Shown here: positions 62,509 through 64,000 of the stretch, piece after piece
How positions within the stretch are numbered: position 1 is the stretch's first letter
Layout of the letters: every line of letters starts with the position of its first letter
Assembly (NCBI RefSeq): GCF_014385005.1
Contig: NZ_JACRSZ010000005.1
Location: forward strand, 1-64,000
Source: Jingyaoa shaoxingensis
GTDB taxonomy: Bacteria > Bacillota > Clostridia > Lachnospirales > Lachnospiraceae
Length of the DNA stretch: 64,000 nt
Direction of reading: 5' to 3'
The notes under the pieces: generated by a model
The model's database searches: none
The model's input: only the letters and a program-made list of their open reading frames with translations
Told to the model about the DNA's origin: nothing
Made by a program: the position numbers and the translations under genes

Positions 62509-63027
62509 ATGAATAAAGATAATATTATTTTAATTGGTATGCCAGGTGCCGGAAAGAGTACCATTGGCGTGGTTCTGGCAAAGGTACTGGGTTACCAGTT
62601 TGTTGACACGGACCTGATTATTCAGAAAGAAGAAGGAAAGCTTCTGTGGCAGATTATTGAAGAAAAAGGTGTCGAAGAATTTATCAATATTGAAGATAAG
62701 ATTAACAGCAAAGTCAATGTTTCCAAATGTGTTATCGCACCTGGCGGCAGCGCTATCTTCGGAGAAAATGCCATGAAACATTTTCAGGAAATCGGTACTG
62801 TTGTTTATCTGGATGTGGACTATCCGATTCTGAAAAAACGTGTGGGTAATTTTGAACGCCGTGGCGTCATTCTCCGTCACGGGAATTCCTTCCGCGATAT
62901 TTACAACGAACGTCTGCCATACTATCACAAATACGCACATGTGAAAATCTCAGAAAACAATCTGAATATTTCTCAGACCGTTTCCGCCATTGTAGACGCA
63001 CTGGATATGGCACCTGAAACGATATAA
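62509..63027 (+). CDS. aroK: Shikimate kinase
   Basis: 172 residues, the usual size. Walker A GMPGAGKSTIGVVLAKVLG, shikimate-binding FVDTDLIIQKEEG, the Gly-rich APGGSAIFGE (GGG motif is GGS here) and NFERRGVILRHG with the lid arginines. Converts shikimate to shikimate-3-phosphate in chorismate synthesis. It stands alone, divergent from the ABC exporter, not in an aro operon. The GGG to GGS change and distant lid sequence leave a small chance of another AroK-like substrate. Confidence 0.87.
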   Translation: MNKDNIILIGMPGAGKSTIGVVLAKVLGYQFVDTDLIIQKEEGKLLWQIIEEKGVEEFINIEDKINSKVNVSKCVIAPGGSAIFGENAMKHFQEIGTVVYLDVDYPILKKRVGNFERRGVILRHGNSFRDIYNERLPYYHKYAHVKISENNLNISQTVSAIVDALDMAPETI

Positions 63028-63085
63028 CGATTGCAGAATTGTGAATGTGCAGAGCACAAAGCAATCCATATGATTATGTAACAAA

Positions 63086-63124
63086 ACTCCCGGAACTGTA
63101 TTCTTGCTATTCCGGGAGTCTTTC
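63086..63124 (+). terminator. Terminator of aroK
   Basis: ACTCCCGGAA pairs with TTCCGGGAGT, 14-nt loop, then CTTTC. The U-tract is short. Confidence 0.75.
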
Positions 63125-63146
63125 ATTTTACACTATTTTCTGCGGA

Positions 63147-64000
63147 CTACAGGATTCCCTGCATCTCGTTCAGTAATTTCTTGCGATACGCCGAATCTTC
63201 TGTACATCTTCTTAGATCATCCAGGCGTCCTTCATCCATAAGTTTTCTGGTAAGCGCAGCCATATCATCTGTACCTTTTTTTATCAATCTGTCTGATTCT
63301 AATTCCAGTACCTGTCCACCCATAATCTCACCCAGTCCTTTCCTGACATTTTTCGACTCCGGGAAACTATATTCGTATCTGTTCAGTACCTTCACAGATA
63401 CGAAGCCAAAATTCAATAAAATCGCCTTTGGCGATGAAATTTTGGCGTGTATGTCTCGGGATTTTGGCATATTCATGCCAAAACGCCTCGCGGGACAGTG
63501 CGTTTTGAACAATTACCTATATTTCACAATTTTACTGATCAACTCTCTGATATCCCGGAATTCTTTTTCCAATCCGTGATTGAGAAGTTTCTGTTTCAGA
63601 TATTCTGCAATCATTTCATATTCCTGAAACAGTTTTTCACGCAGCACTTCATCATTTTCCAACTGCTACTTCATTTTCTCGTACCGCATAATATAAAACG
63701 GCAACAGCATAATCAGATCTTTTTCCAGGATTTCTTTTATGGAATACCACTCAATCCTGATTACCGGAACTTTATACTGTACCACCTGATTATCTGGGAA
63801 TTGCAATTCCATACTCACATTCTTTTTCTGAGCATCTCCACGCAAATATAATATGCAGGAATGTGGAAACTGCATCCGGTACACACCATGAACCTTTTCT
63901 GCATATTCCACATTGATTGCAAAATCATACTCTATCATACGCAAAATCATCGTACTGTCTTCCGTACTCTGACATTCCATATGATATCGTTTCTCACCAA
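63147..64000 (-). pseudogene. Rpn-like nuclease pseudogene (nonsense codon plus MITE insertion; 5' end beyond window)
   Basis: The minus-strand frame enters from the edge (GEKRYHMECQSTEDST, with the E-x-Q nuclease motif ECQ) and runs to LPFYIMRYEKMK, where a TAG (63668-63666) stops it. The same frame then continues QLENDEVLREKLFQEYEM... to KIVKY. There a 143-bp MITE interrupts it; beyond it the frame goes on as SFPESKNVRKGLGEIMGGQV to the stop at 63147. Removing the MITE and one copy of its 7-bp target duplication joins the two halves in frame. So the gene carries at least two independent lesions. The intact relative in this window is at 26441-27424. Confidence 0.85.
63374..63516 (+). mobile_element. 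143-bp MITE with 7-bp target duplication
   Basis: Flanked by direct repeats CTATATT (63367-63373 and 63517-63523). Its ends are imperfect inverted repeats: CGTATCTGTTCA at the left and, read inward on the other strand, GTAATTGTTCA at the right. Inside are hairpins GTATCTGT/ACAGATAC, CCAAAATT/AATTTTGG around ATCGCC/GGCGAT, and TTTTGGCAT/ATGCCAAAA. It has no coding capacity. End fragments occur at 14581 and 17331. Confidence 0.88.

Overview
The window looks like a chromosomal segment of a gut Lachnospiraceae (Blautia or a close relative; inferred from gene content, since no rRNA gene or species marker is present). Supporting this are the glgC-glgD pair, a group-B-type [FeFe] hydrogenase, mglBAC sugar transport under a YesM/YesN-type two-component system, UroD-like methyltransferase paralogs, AGGAGG ribosome sites almost everywhere, and many small palindromic intergenic repeats.

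Layout. 1-5.7 kb: two secreted surface proteins on the minus strand (a partial InlB-repeat/MBG adhesin and an Ala/Glu/Lys/Arg coiled-coil protein) that share an unusual direct-repeat promoter. 5.9-8.3 kb: glgC-glgD. 8.3-14.4 kb: two CobW-type metallochaperone GTPases (one His-rich), a FliB-like protein, two Cof-type HAD phosphatases and a LysR regulator. 14.6-24.3 kb: envelope genes (GH3 hexosaminidase, SH3-NlpC/P60 hydrolase, HtrA protease, LrgAB, L,D-transpeptidase), an RsmH-like methyltransferase and a MATE exporter preceded by a terminator-containing leader. 24.4-26 kb: a fluoride riboswitch controlling a cation/proton antiporter, then tRNA-Pro(CGG). 26-27.4 kb: an Rpn-family nuclease with a small partner. 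27.9-33.3 kb: two UroD-like proteins, a PucR regulator and a GPH/MFS transporter. 33.5-43.9 kb: a galactose-type sugar module, with two sugar-binding proteins, histidine kinase, response regulator, MglC, MglA and an MglB-like protein whose domain order is circularly permuted. 44-48 kb: a monomeric [FeFe] hydrogenase in an operon with a SsuA-like binding protein and a fused permease-ATPase. 48.2-52.7 kb: an FmdE - Fec-type ABC importer - methyltransferase operon with a leader peptide and attenuator. 52.8-57.3 kb: LysR, aldo/keto reductase, a 21-residue peptide gene, an ACT-domain protein and an RsmF-type methyltransferase. 57.3-62.3 kb: a giant coiled-coil FtsX-family ABC exporter. 62.5-64 kb: shikimate kinase and an Rpn-like pseudogene split by a 143-bp MITE with a 7-bp target duplication.

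The strongest unusual observations are the circularly permuted MglB, the MITE whose removal restores an open frame, a 182-bp structured repeat present five times in one orientation, the fluoride riboswitch on an antiporter gene, and the leader-peptide attenuator ahead of the FmdE/ABC operon. Everything here comes from reading the sequence; no database search was run.
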